The translations under genes and the position numbers were made by a program. From Psychroserpens burtonensis DSM 12212 (lineage in GTDB: Bacteria > Bacteroidota > Bacteroidia > Flavobacteriales > Flavobacteriaceae): a stretch of 64,000 bases of DNA. The stretch covers positions 178,357 through 242,356 of the forward strand of contig NZ_KE384347.1 in NCBI RefSeq assembly GCF_000425305.1. Reading direction: 5' to 3'. The notes under the pieces are model-generated. The model saw only the letters and a list, made by a program, of their open reading frames with translations. It did no database searches and was not told where the DNA came from. Shown here in pieces: positions 48,024-57,760 of the stretch. Each line of letters opens with the position of its first letter. The first letter of the stretch is position 1.

Positions 48024-49178
48024 ATGACGACGAATACTACCCAAAGTACATCAAAAACTAAGTTAAATACAATTGAAGACGCTATTCAAGATATTAAACA
48101 AGGTAAAGTTATTATTGTTGTCGACGATGAGAACAGAGAGAATGAAGGGGACTTTCTAGCTGCTTCTAGTAAAATCACACCAGAAACTATAAATTTTATG
48201 GCCACTCATGGTAGAGGTCTTATTTGTGCGCCTTTAACAGAAAGCAGATGTAAAGAATTAGATTTACATATGATGGTAACAAACAATACAGATCCTATGG
48301 AAACTGCTTTTACCGTTTCTGTTGATTTAAAAGGAAATGGAGTCACCACAGGGATCTCTGCTGCTGATAGATCAAGAACTGTTCAAGCACTTATAGACCC
48401 TAATATGAAACCATTTGAATTGGCAAGACCAGGACATATTTTCCCACTTGTTGCCAAAGATGGTGGTGTTTTAAGACGAACAGGTCATACAGAAGCTGCG
48501 ATAGATTTTGCAAGACTTGCTGGCTTGGAACCTGCTGGAGTTATTGTGGAAATCATGAATGAAGATGGTACAATGGCTAGACTTCCTCAACTTATGAAGG
48601 TTGCGAAAAAGTTTGATTTAAAAATTGTTTCTATTGAAGATCTGGTTGCTTACCGCATGGAACATGATTCTCTAATTGTAAAGAAAGAAGATTTTGATAT
48701 TGAAACACGCTTTGGGAAATTTAGATTGCGCGCATACCAACAAACAACTAATAATCAAATTCATATAGCACTAACAAAAGGCGTTTGGTCTAAAGACGAG
48801 CATGTATTAACTCGTATTAATGCAACCTTAGTGAATAATGATATTTTAGGCACACTTACTAATAATGTGGATGAAAAACTTGATGATATGTTTAAGGTTA
48901 TCAATACCGCAGAAAAAGGTGCGATAGTGTTCATCAATCAGCAAGCACAATCTATGAATCTTCTAAAACGTTTAAACATCTTAAAAGAAACGCAAGTTGA
49001 AGACAAAATCGTGAAAGCTCCAAGTATTCGAATGGATTCTAAAGATTTTGGAATTGGCGCTCAAATTCTTCATGATTTAAACATCCATAAACTAAGACTT
49101 ATCTCAAACACGCAACAAGCCAAACGTGTTGGAATGATTGGTTATGGATTAGAGATTGTGGACTATGTTAGCTACTAG
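48024..49178 (+). CDS. ribB: 3,4-dihydroxy-2-butanone-4-phosphate synthase with degenerate GTP cyclohydrolase II domain
   Basis: 384 residues. The N-terminal ~210 residues are an intact RibB domain: VVDDENRENEGDFL, THGRGLICAPL, and the HTEAAIDFARLAGLEPAGV block. The C-terminal ~170 residues keep the RibA fold (TRFGKFRLRAY, DFGIGAQILHDL, GYGLEIV). The three zinc Cys are replaced (TLVNNDILGTLTNNVDE where families have C-x10-C-x-C), and the catalytic RQEGRGIGL loop has become INQQAQSMNLL. RibB makes the four-carbon unit of riboflavin. The second domain is probably structural, so a separate RibA must exist elsewhere in the genome. Confidence 0.9.
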   Translation: MTTNTTQSTSKTKLNTIEDAIQDIKQGKVIIVVDDENRENEGDFLAASSKITPETINFMATHGRGLICAPLTESRCKELDLHMMVTNNTDPMETAFTVSVDLKGNGVTTGISAADRSRTVQALIDPNMKPFELARPGHIFPLVAKDGGVLRRTGHTEAAIDFARLAGLEPAGVIVEIMNEDGTMARLPQLMKVAKKFDLKIVSIEDLVAYRMEHDSLIVKKEDFDIETRFGKFRLRAYQQTTNNQIHIALTKGVWSKDEHVLTRINATLVNNDILGTLTNNVDEKLDDMFKVINTAEKGAIVFINQQAQSMNLLKRLNILKETQVEDKIVKAPSIRMDSKDFGIGAQILHDLNIHKLRLISNTQQAKRVGMIGYGLEIVDYVSY

Positions 49179-49191
49179 TTAGTAATGATCC

Positions 49192-49209
49192 AACCTTTCA
49201 AGGTTTTTA
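49192..49209 (+). terminator. Weak terminator after ribBA
   Basis: AACCT / AGGTT short stem with a T-run directly after, 14 bp from the stop codon. Confidence 0.4.
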
Positions 49210-49251
49210 TTTTGGTTTTTCAATATGTTGTTCCTCTTCATTTTTTAGTTA

Positions 49252-51600
49252 TTATAATTTATAAATAGTAAATTGAAACGTAGTAGGTGCTAAACTTCCA
49301 GAACTATTGAATATACGAACCTGTAAATCTCCTGCGCTAATAACAATACTAGATGTCCTAAAAGCAGTAGAATAAGGTGTTACTAGACACGATGCGTTAT
49401 TTACGCTTAATGTTTCACTATTAACACTAATGCTAATAACATTAGCGGCAATACTTGCTGTAAAATTCCCTGTACCACTTAAAACGTTACCGTTAGATTC
49501 AACAGTTCCATAGGCTATAGGCACTATATTAGCGTTGCCTGTTGCTTCTCTATTTATTTCTTCAGTAACATCTAAAGTACCATTAACGCGTATGAAATCT
49601 GCATCAAATTCGCCATAAATAAGAGGATCAGCAGCATTTGAATTTTCTATGTATAACCTATTAGAAGCTGTTTCATTATATCCTGCTTGATAGCCGATTG
49701 CGATGCTATTTGATCCTGTTGAGTTAGTGAATAAAGATTGATACCCATAAGCTACATTATTATCACCTGTATCAGTTGAATTAAGAGACTGATATCCAAT
49801 TCCTACATTTCGATTATCTGAACTATCGTCATTAATACCAGCTCCAATACCTAAAAAAATGGAGGAACCATTTCCTGAACCATCACTATCTGACTTTGCA
49901 TCTATTAAATCATTTATTTCATTGGTGACTGAATTGGTCCAAGTAATATTCCCTGCTCCATCGGTTTGCATGATTTGGTTTATAGTGCCATCTATTGTTG
50001 GAAACTGATAAGCATTATTAATCTCTAAAGTACCATTTATTCTTAAAAGATCATTATCAAATTCACCATAAATAAGTGCATTATTTGCATCGGCATCAGA
50101 ACTTTCTATGTATAACCTATTAGAGTTTGTTTCATTATAGCCGGAGTTAAAGCCTAAAAAGATATTATTCTCACCATTAATATTATCATGTCCAGAATAA
50201 TCTCCAATGGCAACGTTCTGATTACCTGTAAGGCTTTCATACAATGCTAATGATCCAACTGCTACGTTTTGAAAACCATTTACCGAATGCAAGGCAAAAC
50301 CTCCTATTGCTGTGTTTTGTAAACAATTAGCACCTTCAGATAAAGCACTATGAGCAATAGCAGTATTTAATGATCCGTTTAAACTGCTTAATAATGCATT
50401 ACCACCAATTGCAACATTATTAACTCCGGTTTCATTATTCTGCAAAGCAATAGTCCCAATAGCTATATTATAACTACCTGTTTCATTACTATATAAAGAT
50501 TGATAGCCACTAGCAATATTATAACTTCCTGTTGTATTAGAATTTAAAGCAGCAATTCCACTAGCAACATTATAATTACCTGTTTCATTGCTATATAAAG
50601 ATAGATCTCCAAATGCAATATTATAACTACCTGTTTCATTACTATATAAAGATTGATAGCCACTAGCAATATTGTCAAATCCAGTTGTATTACTATATAA
50701 TGATTGAAAACCAGTAGCAATATTATGATTTCCTGTACTGTTCAAATACATAGCTTCAGATCCAATTGCAATATTGTTGCTTCCTGAAGCGCTCCAATAA
50801 AGAGACTCGAATCCAATTCCAATATTATTATTTCCCGAACTATTTCCATATAATGTGCCACTCCCAACACCTACATTATTGTTACCAGTATTATTAAAAG
50901 TTAAAGAATTATATCCATTGGCTACATTATGATCACCTGTGTCATTAATAAAAAGCGACTGTGATCCAGTTGCTGTATTATATTCTCCTGAAGTATTTCT
51001 TAATAATGCTACATACCCATTTGCAACATTACCTCGTCCTGAAATATTCCTTGCTAATGCCATGTACCCATTTGCAACATTGCCATAACCTGTAGTATTT
51101 GCATTGAGAGATTGATAACCATTAGCTACATTATAATAACCAGTAATATTAGAATTAAGAGATTGAAAACCAATGCCCACACTTCTATTATCCGTACTAT
51201 CATCATTGAATCCTGCATCAATTCCTAAAAAAACAGACGAACCATCGTCAGAACCATCATTATCACTTTTACCATCTATTAAATCGTTTATACGTTCTGC
51301 TCCTAGACCACTAAATGATATCCAATCAGTTGTGCTTTGGTTCCAATAATAAAAACCTGGTGCATTTGTACCATCCATAGTTGTTAAATATACCAACATA
51401 GCATCTTGATTTGCTGTTGGGATAGTTAACGGAAAGGCATCTACTTTTGGTATTAAAACACCATCTGTATTAGTCGGAGTTGCCTGGTTAGAAGATCGTA
51501 TATCTAATTGTGCTTGAGGATCTGTTGTTCCAATACCTACTTGTGCGTAAGACATTAGTGTTAGTAAACAAAAACAGATGATAATTAATAGTTTTTTCAT
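49252..51600 (-). CDS. Giant secreted repeat protein, hemagglutinin-head / tail-fibre-like
   Basis: 782 residues. A signal peptide (MKKLLIIICFCLLTLMSYAQ) leads into VGIGTTDPQAQLDIRSS, the same N-module as in the collagen-like protein at 12011. About 20 tandem units of ~23 residues follow, of the form GNYNVASGYQSLYSNETGSY, with the central residues varying. This is a YadA-head-like left-handed beta-roll repeat. Two longer blocks (NDLIDGKSDNDGSDDGSS and NDLIDAKSDSDGSGNGSS) mark an internal duplication of a ~150-residue segment. The C-terminus is a beta-rich module ending TIYKL, with no clear T9SS domain. It is likely a surface fibre or adhesin. Confidence 0.82.
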   Translation of the reverse strand: MKKLLIIICFCLLTLMSYAQVGIGTTDPQAQLDIRSSNQATPTNTDGVLIPKVDAFPLTIPTANQDAMLVYLTTMDGTNAPGFYYWNQSTTDWISFSGLGAERINDLIDGKSDNDGSDDGSSVFLGIDAGFNDDSTDNRSVGIGFQSLNSNITGYYNVANGYQSLNANTTGYGNVANGYMALARNISGRGNVANGYVALLRNTSGEYNTATGSQSLFINDTGDHNVANGYNSLTFNNTGNNNVGVGSGTLYGNSSGNNNIGIGFESLYWSASGSNNIAIGSEAMYLNSTGNHNIATGFQSLYSNTTGFDNIASGYQSLYSNETGSYNIAFGDLSLYSNETGNYNVASGIAALNSNTTGSYNIASGYQSLYSNETGSYNIAIGTIALQNNETGVNNVAIGGNALLSSLNGSLNTAIAHSALSEGANCLQNTAIGGFALHSVNGFQNVAVGSLALYESLTGNQNVAIGDYSGHDNINGENNIFLGFNSGYNETNSNRLYIESSDADANNALIYGEFDNDLLRINGTLEINNAYQFPTIDGTINQIMQTDGAGNITWTNSVTNEINDLIDAKSDSDGSGNGSSIFLGIGAGINDDSSDNRNVGIGYQSLNSTDTGDNNVAYGYQSLFTNSTGSNSIAIGYQAGYNETASNRLYIENSNAADPLIYGEFDADFIRVNGTLDVTEEINREATGNANIVPIAYGTVESNGNVLSGTGNFTASIAANVISISVNSETLSVNNASCLVTPYSTAFRTSSIVISAGDLQVRIFNSSGSLAPTTFQFTIYKL

Positions 51601-51623
51601 AATTGGTGATTTTATATAGTGTT

Positions 51624-51773
51624 CTATTCTTTGCTAAAATGTGTGCTTTTAATAATTCTGTTTTTATACACTATGTTTAAATTATACATCCCTTTTTCTA
51701 AATGATTAATATTTATGTATATTTTATTTGATGGCAACTTTTCAATGTCGCCTACAAGCTTTTCATTATTCAT
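51624..51773 (-). pseudogene. Fragment resembling a T9SS C-terminal sorting domain
   Basis: A 49-codon frame on the minus strand, just upstream of the repeat protein, reads INHLEKGMYNLNIVYKNR then IIKSTHFSKE and stop. The L-xxG-xYxLxI...K pattern is that of the last strands of type A sorting domains. There is no signal peptide and the frame has a stop just upstream, so it is probably the remaining tail of a lost gene. Confidence 0.4.
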
Positions 51774-51961
51774 AGCGCTATTAATGAAGGGTTAAAATTT
51801 TAATGAGCAAAAAGAGGTTTTTAATACCAGTGTAAAACTAAGTGAGACTTAAGTTTTTAAGTATAAGACATGTAACAAATACTATGAGATATGTAACATC
51901 CCATGAAAAACAGATGTTATAAGCTACTTAAAAGAGGATAAATTTATTCGATTTGTTAAAG
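51774..51961. other. Intergenic region
   Basis: AT-rich, nothing else recognisable apart from a short continuation of the fragment's frame. Confidence 0.4.
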
Positions 51962-54583
51962 CTACAACTTAGAAATGAATTCTGTTGGAGAGCAACCATA
52001 CATCTCCTTAAAACATTTAGTGAAGTAAGAATGGTCATTAAAGCCCACTGCATAACCAATCTCTGAAACATTAGCATCACTCTTTTTAAGTAAGTCGGCT
52101 GCTAATTTTAAACGCTGAGAACGCACAAACTCAGTGGCAGACAAACCTGTGAGTGCTTTTAATTTTCGGTGCAATTGCATACGACTCATACCTACTAATT
52201 TACTAAAGTCTTCAGCGCTGAAAGAGGATTCTGTAAGATTTTCGTCTATAACACTATTCACTTTTTCAAGAAATTGAGCATCAAAATTACTGATAGTAAT
52301 ACCTGTTGGTTTAAGTGCTAATTCTTGGCTATAACGTTCACGAAGTTTTAATCTAGAGTTAATGAGATTTTTTACTCTAGTCTCTAGTTCTTTAGTTTTA
52401 AAAGGCTTGGTTATATAATCATCTGCACCAGTTTCTAAGCCAATAAATCGATCTACATCTTCAGTATTTGCAGTTAATAAAATAATAGGAATATGACTGG
52501 TACGTTCATCTTGTTTTAGCGTTTCAGATAATTGAAATCCATTCAATTTTGGCATCATTACATCTGAAATAATAATATCTGGAACGAACTCAATCGCCTT
52601 TTTCACGCCTATTTCACCATCAATTGCTTCAATAACTTGATAGTTGTTTTTAAATGCCAATTTCATAAAGGTTCGTATATCTTCATGGTCATCCACAACT
52701 AATAGAATGGGTAGATCTTCGTCTATATGTTGCTCAATCTCGTTGTCTACTTTAACAGTAAATTCTTTTTGATTTATTAACGGAATACCTATTCTGTCAT
52801 CAGATAATTCTTCAGGTTTAAATTGTGATTTATGAATTGGTAAGTGAACCTCAAAAACAATAGTATTATGAAACGTGTTTTCTACAGTAATTTTCCCATA
52901 AGATAAATTAACTAGCTCTTTTACTAAAGATAAACCGATACCAACACCTTCTATATTTTCATCTGCTTGATAAAAACGATTAAAGATATTATCAACCTGT
53001 TCTTTAGTCAATACGTTGCTCTCGTTTTCTATATATAACTGTAATTTATTATCTATTACTAGAGCACTGAAATTAATATTACCATTCTCAGGAGTATATT
53101 TAAAGGCATTAGACAACAAATTTATAACAGTTTTCTCAATAACATCTTTATCAAACCAAACGTTATCTATGTTTTCAATATTAACAGTATAATCTAAATT
53201 TTTCTGAATTGCTTTATACTGAAAAGAAGACGCCATAGATTTTAATAAAACCGATAAATGACCTTCAGTCACTTTAAGTTTTAAATGACCAGATTCTAAC
53301 TTTGAAAGATCTAATAGTTGATTGACTAAATTGAGTAATCTATTTGAATTACGCTGTATCATTTCAAACTCATTTCTATCGTCTTCTTTCAGGTCAACAC
53401 TATTTAAGCGTCTGTCAATTGGACCCGAAATTAACGTTAAAGGTGTACGAAACTCGTGAGATATATTGGCGAATAATTTTGATTTAAAATCATCAAGTTG
53501 TTTTAATTTTTTTGTGGTTTTTAGTTTATTTTTAAATAAGAAAAAAAAGAATAGACCTGCAATTGAGGTTAATCCCAAACCACCTAAAAATAAATTACGC
53601 TGATTTGTTTTTTGTCTTTCTGCTAATATTCTTTGCGTTGTGAGCAATTCAATCTCTCGTTTATTCTTTTCGGTTTCATATTGGGTTTCTAAATTTCTGG
53701 AAAAAGTTCGATTAGCTTTTTTATTGAGCTCTATTTTTAACAAATAAGCATCCTTATAATTTGTACTAGAATTAGTATAATTCCCTATTGAATCATAGCA
53801 TATCGCCAAATCTCGTAAACATCGATGATACATTTCACCTTCAGTATTACCAGTAGCTTGAAATAAGGTTTTTGATTCTTCAAGAAGAACTAGTGCTTTT
53901 TTATATTCTTTTTTGTCATACCTTAAATAATGCGCATAATAATACTTTGCTTTTGCCATTTCAAAATCATTGCCCTTACCTTCCAAATATAAAACAGCCT
54001 TATAGCGAGATTCCTCACCTTTTATAGGGTTGTCTTGTTCTAGGTAATACACAGATTCTATTAAATAAAGTCGTGAAATTTTGTCTTCATCTCCATGATT
54101 TTTATTTAGATAATATTGGAGTCCGTTATCTACATATAATTTGGCTTCATCATAGCGTTTTGTAAGCTGACAATAATCAGCCAATTTAACATAAACAATA
54201 TGAATACTTTCTTGCGAATTTATTTCCTCAGCCATTTTTAAAGCTTCTTTACCAAGCGCATATGCTACTTGTGAGCTTTCTTTTGTGAATGTTAGTTTAG
54301 AGATTTCTGCACGTCGTAGAATTGCTAATACAGATGTTGAATTTTTAATACTATGCGTTTGTGACAGTGAATCAATTTTCAGCAATAATGGCAAGGCTAA
54401 GCCATAATCTTCACTTTTATAAAAGTAATTTGCTTGTGCAAAATAAATTTCTGAAAGAGTGTCCCAATTTTTTTTTGCTTTTGCCTGCTTAACCAAATGG
54501 TTCAATGAATCAATCTTCTTTTGATTTTGTCCATAAAAAACAAGTGATACAAATAAAAAAAAAGCAAGAAACCTAAATTTCAT
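51962..54583 (-). CDS. Hybrid two-component regulator: TPR sensor, histidine kinase, receiver, AraC HTH
   Basis: 873 residues from ATG 54583, which gives a proper signal peptide (MKFRFLAFFLFVSLVFYG); the ATG at 54616 is less likely. Order: periplasmic TPR-like repeats (~20-310), a membrane helix (LFLGGLGLTSIAGLFFFFLF), HisKA with the phospho-His in SHEFRTPLTLISG, an HATPase with NLLSNAFKYTPENG and GIGLSLV, a receiver with phospho-Asp in IIISDVMMPKLNG, and a C-terminal AraC HTH (FSAEDFSKLVGMSRMQLHRK). It is a one-protein signalling chain from envelope to DNA. The TPR sensor differs from the beta-propeller sensor of glycan-sensing HTCS. Its nearest target candidate is the repeat-protein gene immediately downstream. 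Confidence 0.92.
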   Translation of the reverse strand: MKFRFLAFFLFVSLVFYGQNQKKIDSLNHLVKQAKAKKNWDTLSEIYFAQANYFYKSEDYGLALPLLLKIDSLSQTHSIKNSTSVLAILRRAEISKLTFTKESSQVAYALGKEALKMAEEINSQESIHIVYVKLADYCQLTKRYDEAKLYVDNGLQYYLNKNHGDEDKISRLYLIESVYYLEQDNPIKGEESRYKAVLYLEGKGNDFEMAKAKYYYAHYLRYDKKEYKKALVLLEESKTLFQATGNTEGEMYHRCLRDLAICYDSIGNYTNSSTNYKDAYLLKIELNKKANRTFSRNLETQYETEKNKREIELLTTQRILAERQKTNQRNLFLGGLGLTSIAGLFFFFLFKNKLKTTKKLKQLDDFKSKLFANISHEFRTPLTLISGPIDRRLNSVDLKEDDRNEFEMIQRNSNRLLNLVNQLLDLSKLESGHLKLKVTEGHLSVLLKSMASSFQYKAIQKNLDYTVNIENIDNVWFDKDVIEKTVINLLSNAFKYTPENGNINFSALVIDNKLQLYIENESNVLTKEQVDNIFNRFYQADENIEGVGIGLSLVKELVNLSYGKITVENTFHNTIVFEVHLPIHKSQFKPEELSDDRIGIPLINQKEFTVKVDNEIEQHIDEDLPILLVVDDHEDIRTFMKLAFKNNYQVIEAIDGEIGVKKAIEFVPDIIISDVMMPKLNGFQLSETLKQDERTSHIPIILLTANTEDVDRFIGLETGADDYITKPFKTKELETRVKNLINSRLKLRERYSQELALKPTGITISNFDAQFLEKVNSVIDENLTESSFSAEDFSKLVGMSRMQLHRKLKALTGLSATEFVRSQRLKLAADLLKKSDANVSEIGYAVGFNDHSYFTKCFKEMYGCSPTEFISKL

Positions 54584-54664
54584 GGCGTACGTATTTTGTC
54601 TCTTAAAGATACGCAATAATATAAAATGAATAATTTAAAATTATAACACTTAAAGTTATATAAT

Positions 54665-55861
54665 TTACAATAAGGCAGAATTAATGATGTTAACCATGTT
54701 CTCTGCACGCTGTTTTACCTCGACTTCAGTCCATGATAGCTTAATCAAACACGATATATTTCGACCTATAAAATGATCAGACTGTTCAAATTTTGTAGTC
54801 TTAATATTTTCAAGACCTTGCCTTACTTCCGAAGATAATGGAAACAATGATTTTGCATCTTTAAGATGATGCCACTCTCTAATATAGTGCCAATTATTAT
54901 CAAAATAATTCCAACAGACATCAATACCGCTCTCCTTAAAACCGGTCGACACTTTTCTAGATGTTTCTAAATCTGGCAGAAAGAAATTTAAAAACGCATA
55001 GCTTTCCTCTCCACCTTCAGGAACCCGTCTAAACGTGACTTCTGGTAGCACAGAAATAGCATCACGAAGTATCGTATAATTCTTTTTTTGAAGCGCAATA
55101 AACTCTGGCAAACGTTTCACCTGAGCCAATCCAACAGCAGCGTTTAATTCTGAAATTCTAAAATTATAGCCTAAAAACGGATGCGTTTCTGCTCCTCTAT
55201 CGTTTCCTTCGTGGTCATGACCATGATCACTATAATGATCTGCATGAAGATAATAGTCTTTATTGTTAGTTATAACTGCACCTCCTTCACCACAGGTAAT
55301 GGTTTTTACAAAATCGAATGAAAAACAACCTAAATCACCAATACTGCCCAACGGCTTACCCTTATAAGTGCCACCAATTGCCTGACACGCGTCTTCAACA
55401 AATAAAAGGTTGTGTTTAGTACATATACTTTGGAGTGCATCTAAATCACCCATACTACCACACATTTGAACAACCATAACTGCTTTGGTCTTTGGAGTTA
55501 TAGCTGCTTCTACGGCCTTGGGATCTAAGGTTAAAGTGTCATCTATGTCGACTAAAACGGGAATAGCGCCTAACATCATGATAGCCTCAAAACTAGCTAC
55601 AAAGGTAAATGTTGGCATAATAACTTCGTCTCCTGCTCCAACACCAGCAGATGCCAATGCTACAGATACTGCGGCAGTACCACTAGAAACGAGCTGCACG
55701 TGATTTGTTTTAAAAGTATTTACAAGTTCTGCTTCTAATTCTTTTGCTTTCCAATGGCCATTTCGCATGCCATCAAAACCGTAGCGCATTAACACACCAT
55801 TATCTAGAACGTCATTAACTTCTTTACGTTCTAGGTCACCAAATAATTCAAATCCAGGCAT
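54665..55861 (-). CDS. DegT/DnrJ/EryC1/StrS family PLP aminotransferase
   Basis: 398 residues. PLP-fold elements: VSSGTAAVSVALASAGVGAG, the aspartate in LLFVEDACQAIGGTYKG, and the Schiff-base Lys in FSFDFVKTITCGEGGAV. The family aminates keto-sugars for surface glycans or antibiotics; the sugar is unknown because no sugar-nucleotide genes are adjacent. The following minus-strand gene upstream (55869) ends 7 bp away, so they may be co-transcribed. Confidence 0.9.
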   Translation of the reverse strand: MPGFELFGDLERKEVNDVLDNGVLMRYGFDGMRNGHWKAKELEAELVNTFKTNHVQLVSSGTAAVSVALASAGVGAGDEVIMPTFTFVASFEAIMMLGAIPVLVDIDDTLTLDPKAVEAAITPKTKAVMVVQMCGSMGDLDALQSICTKHNLLFVEDACQAIGGTYKGKPLGSIGDLGCFSFDFVKTITCGEGGAVITNNKDYYLHADHYSDHGHDHEGNDRGAETHPFLGYNFRISELNAAVGLAQVKRLPEFIALQKKNYTILRDAISVLPEVTFRRVPEGGEESYAFLNFFLPDLETSRKVSTGFKESGIDVCWNYFDNNWHYIREWHHLKDAKSLFPLSSEVRQGLENIKTTKFEQSDHFIGRNISCLIKLSWTEVEVKQRAENMVNIINSALL

Positions 55862-55868
55862 GCGTAAT

Positions 55869-56285
55869 TTAGAGTTTTGAGTTTATAAAAAATAAAAAAG
55901 ATTTAATGTTTTCAGCACTAAAATCGGTTAAAGGTGCTCCAATCTTATCATTATATTGATTTACTAAAGCTAAACCTTGAGTAGAACGTTTATTAAGATA
56001 ATGAATTCCCAAACGTGTATTATAGGATTGACTATCAGAAATATCAACTTTTAAAAGTATCACTTGAGAAGCTATGTTTTTGTAAGCTTCCGAAGAAAAA
56101 AACACTTGGTTTAAAATTTCAGAAGCTTCCGTTTTTTGATTGTCCGTAACAAAAGCTAAGATAGGCATCTCTTGAGTTTTCGATAGCTCCAAAGCCACTT
56201 TATAATCTGTTATCCAATTATTTTTATCTTGAGCCGACAATTGCATTGAAAAGGCTAATGCTAATATAAAGAGTGCTTTTTTCAT
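55869..56285 (-). CDS. Secreted thioredoxin-like protein without CxxC
   Basis: 138 residues with a signal peptide (MKKALFILALAFSMQLSA). The layout NNWITDYKVALELSKTQEMPILAFVTD then VILLKVDISDS resembles a periplasmic thioredoxin fold, but the CxxC is absent. I am moderately sure of the fold and give no function. Confidence 0.6.
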   Translation of the reverse strand: MKKALFILALAFSMQLSAQDKNNWITDYKVALELSKTQEMPILAFVTDNQKTEASEILNQVFFSSEAYKNIASQVILLKVDISDSQSYNTRLGIHYLNKRSTQGLALVNQYNDKIGAPLTDFSAENIKSFLFFINSKL

Positions 56286-56370
56286 TATGAAATTTATGTG
56301 TGTGCGAAATACTTCGCCATTATGGTTTAAACAAATATAATTAAATCAAAAGCACATTAAAAGGTTTTAC

Positions 56371-57000
56371 CTACATTTCTATAACAGCGTCGTTAAGTTG
56401 TTTCCTTACCTTTTTAAAACTAGAAAACTTATCATCTTCAGCTCTAAATCCAACTGGCAATAGTAATACAGATTTAAGGTTTTTATCTTGAAGCTTTAAG
56501 ACATCATCAAATGCTTGAGGATTAAATCCTTCCATAGGACAAGAGTCTATTTGTTCTATAGCACAAACAGTCATCAAATTACCCAAAGCGATATAAGCTT
56601 GTTTTATTGACCATTCTTGACGTTCTTTTATGGTTTTACCTTCCATTGTTAACTTAAGATTCTTTTTAAAAGGCTCTAAAATTGTTTCTGGTGTTTCCCT
56701 AATATCCTTAACATTACCAAAATGTATATCAATATCAGTATCCGTAATATTATCCTGGACACAGATAACTAATAAGTGCGACGCGTCAACTACTTGCTTC
56801 TGGTTGTAAGCATGTGGAACTAATGCTTCTCTAGTTTCTTTACTTTTTATAACTAAGAGACTCATCGTCTGTAATCCAAAAGAAGTTGCTGTAAGATTAA
56901 ACGCTTGTTTTATAATATTTATTTTTTCTTCGGAAAGTACTTTTGAGGCATCAAACTTTTTGGTAGCATACCTCCATTTCAATTGATCTATAGTATTCAT
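56371..57000 (-). CDS. NAD(P)H-dependent nitroreductase family flavoprotein
   Basis: 209 residues. Start NTIDQLKWRYATKKFD and the FMN-binding elements RYATKKF, SFGLQTMSLLVI, QAYIALGNLMTV and CPMEGF match the NfsB-like nitroreductase family. It reduces nitro compounds or quinones with FMN. Confidence 0.9.
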   Translation of the reverse strand: MNTIDQLKWRYATKKFDASKVLSEEKINIIKQAFNLTATSFGLQTMSLLVIKSKETREALVPHAYNQKQVVDASHLLVICVQDNITDTDIDIHFGNVKDIRETPETILEPFKKNLKLTMEGKTIKERQEWSIKQAYIALGNLMTVCAIEQIDSCPMEGFNPQAFDDVLKLQDKNLKSVLLLPVGFRAEDDKFSSFKKVRKQLNDAVIEM

Positions 57001-57178
57001 GTCTGTTTTTAATATTTCTGCAAAAATAAGCTTTGATCTTTCAAAAGCTCATTATGTCCTATAAAAAAAATCTATCGTTCTATTAAATACTTCAAAAAAA
57101 GCTACCTTTTATTTGAAAGAATTAAAAAAGGGTTCTATATTTGCACTCGCATTTGAGGGTACCTCAATGACACACTTT

Positions 57179-57263
57179 GGAGAGTTGGCAGAGTGGTCGA
57201 ATGCGGCAGTCTTGAAAACTGTTGAGGGTCACACCTCCAGGGGTTCGAATCCCTTACTCTCCG
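57179..57263 (+). tRNA. tRNA-Ser (anticodon UGA)
   Basis: 85 bases. Acceptor arms GGAGAGT and ACTCTCC plus discriminator G; anticodon loop CTTGAAA with anticodon TGA; long variable arm (GAGGGTCACACCTC) as in class II tRNA; T-arm GGTTCGAATCC. CCA is not encoded. It borders the cassette array to its right. Confidence 0.95.
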
Positions 57264-57270
57264 CTTACTG

Positions 57271-57312
57271 AATCCGTAGAAAGCTAAAAAATAGCATTTT
57301 ACGGATTTTTTG
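57271..57312 (+). terminator. Terminator after tRNA-Ser
   Basis: AATCCGTA / TACGGATT stem with an inner GCT/AGC pair, followed by a T6 run, 8 bp after the tRNA. Confidence 0.7.
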
Positions 57313-57450
57313 TTTCTAAAACTGAGCGCTTCTTGTATTGTAGATTTATTACTTCGTATAATTATGGCTATTGAAAACACATATCCATACTCAATACGGT
57401 TTCTCCAAAATCATAGGGGATCCTAATAAAAGATACCATTTCATATGACG

Positions 57451-57615
57451 TTATAGAGGAACAACTATTACATTCTTTTGGCCATTTGGGTCAATATGAT
57501 GGTGTTTTCTAATCCAGTCATTAATATTTGTAAAACCTATACTGTAAAATTTTCTTAATTGACATTCTATTTGCTTACTTGTAATTAGTTCTTCTAAATT
57601 TTCAATTTGAGAGAT
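57451..57615 (-). pseudogene. Possible coding remnant of unknown family
   Basis: A minus-strand frame of about 54 codons reads IENLEELITSKQIECQLRKF, YSIGFTNINDWIRKHHHI and QKNVIVVPL before a TAA. It has no start codon and is closed upstream by a stop. The pattern looks like the end of a real protein, but I do not recognise it. It lies between the tRNA and the array. Confidence 0.25.
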
Positions 57616-57760
57616 TTATTGTAACACCAGGTTACTTTATCATTTTTATACATAATATTTAGAATTAGGTAGCCCTATTTTGGGACAAGGCCACATTGTT
57701 GCCATGACTACTTATAAGAAGACAAAACATCCTCTAGATGCTTAAGAATATAATTGAGAT

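Noticed and set aside
49252..51600. Regularly spaced ~69-bp DNA repeats that could suggest a CRISPR array
   Set aside because: They stay in one open frame and encode a 23-residue protein repeat; spacers are not unique.
57135..57380. Minus-strand ORF across tRNA-Ser
   Set aside because: It is the antisense of the tRNA and its terminator, a common false gene.
57264..57760. An integrase gene or its remnant next to the head of the array
   Set aside because: The only protein-like fragment (57451-57615) has no recombinase motifs; no ORF of suitable size on either strand.
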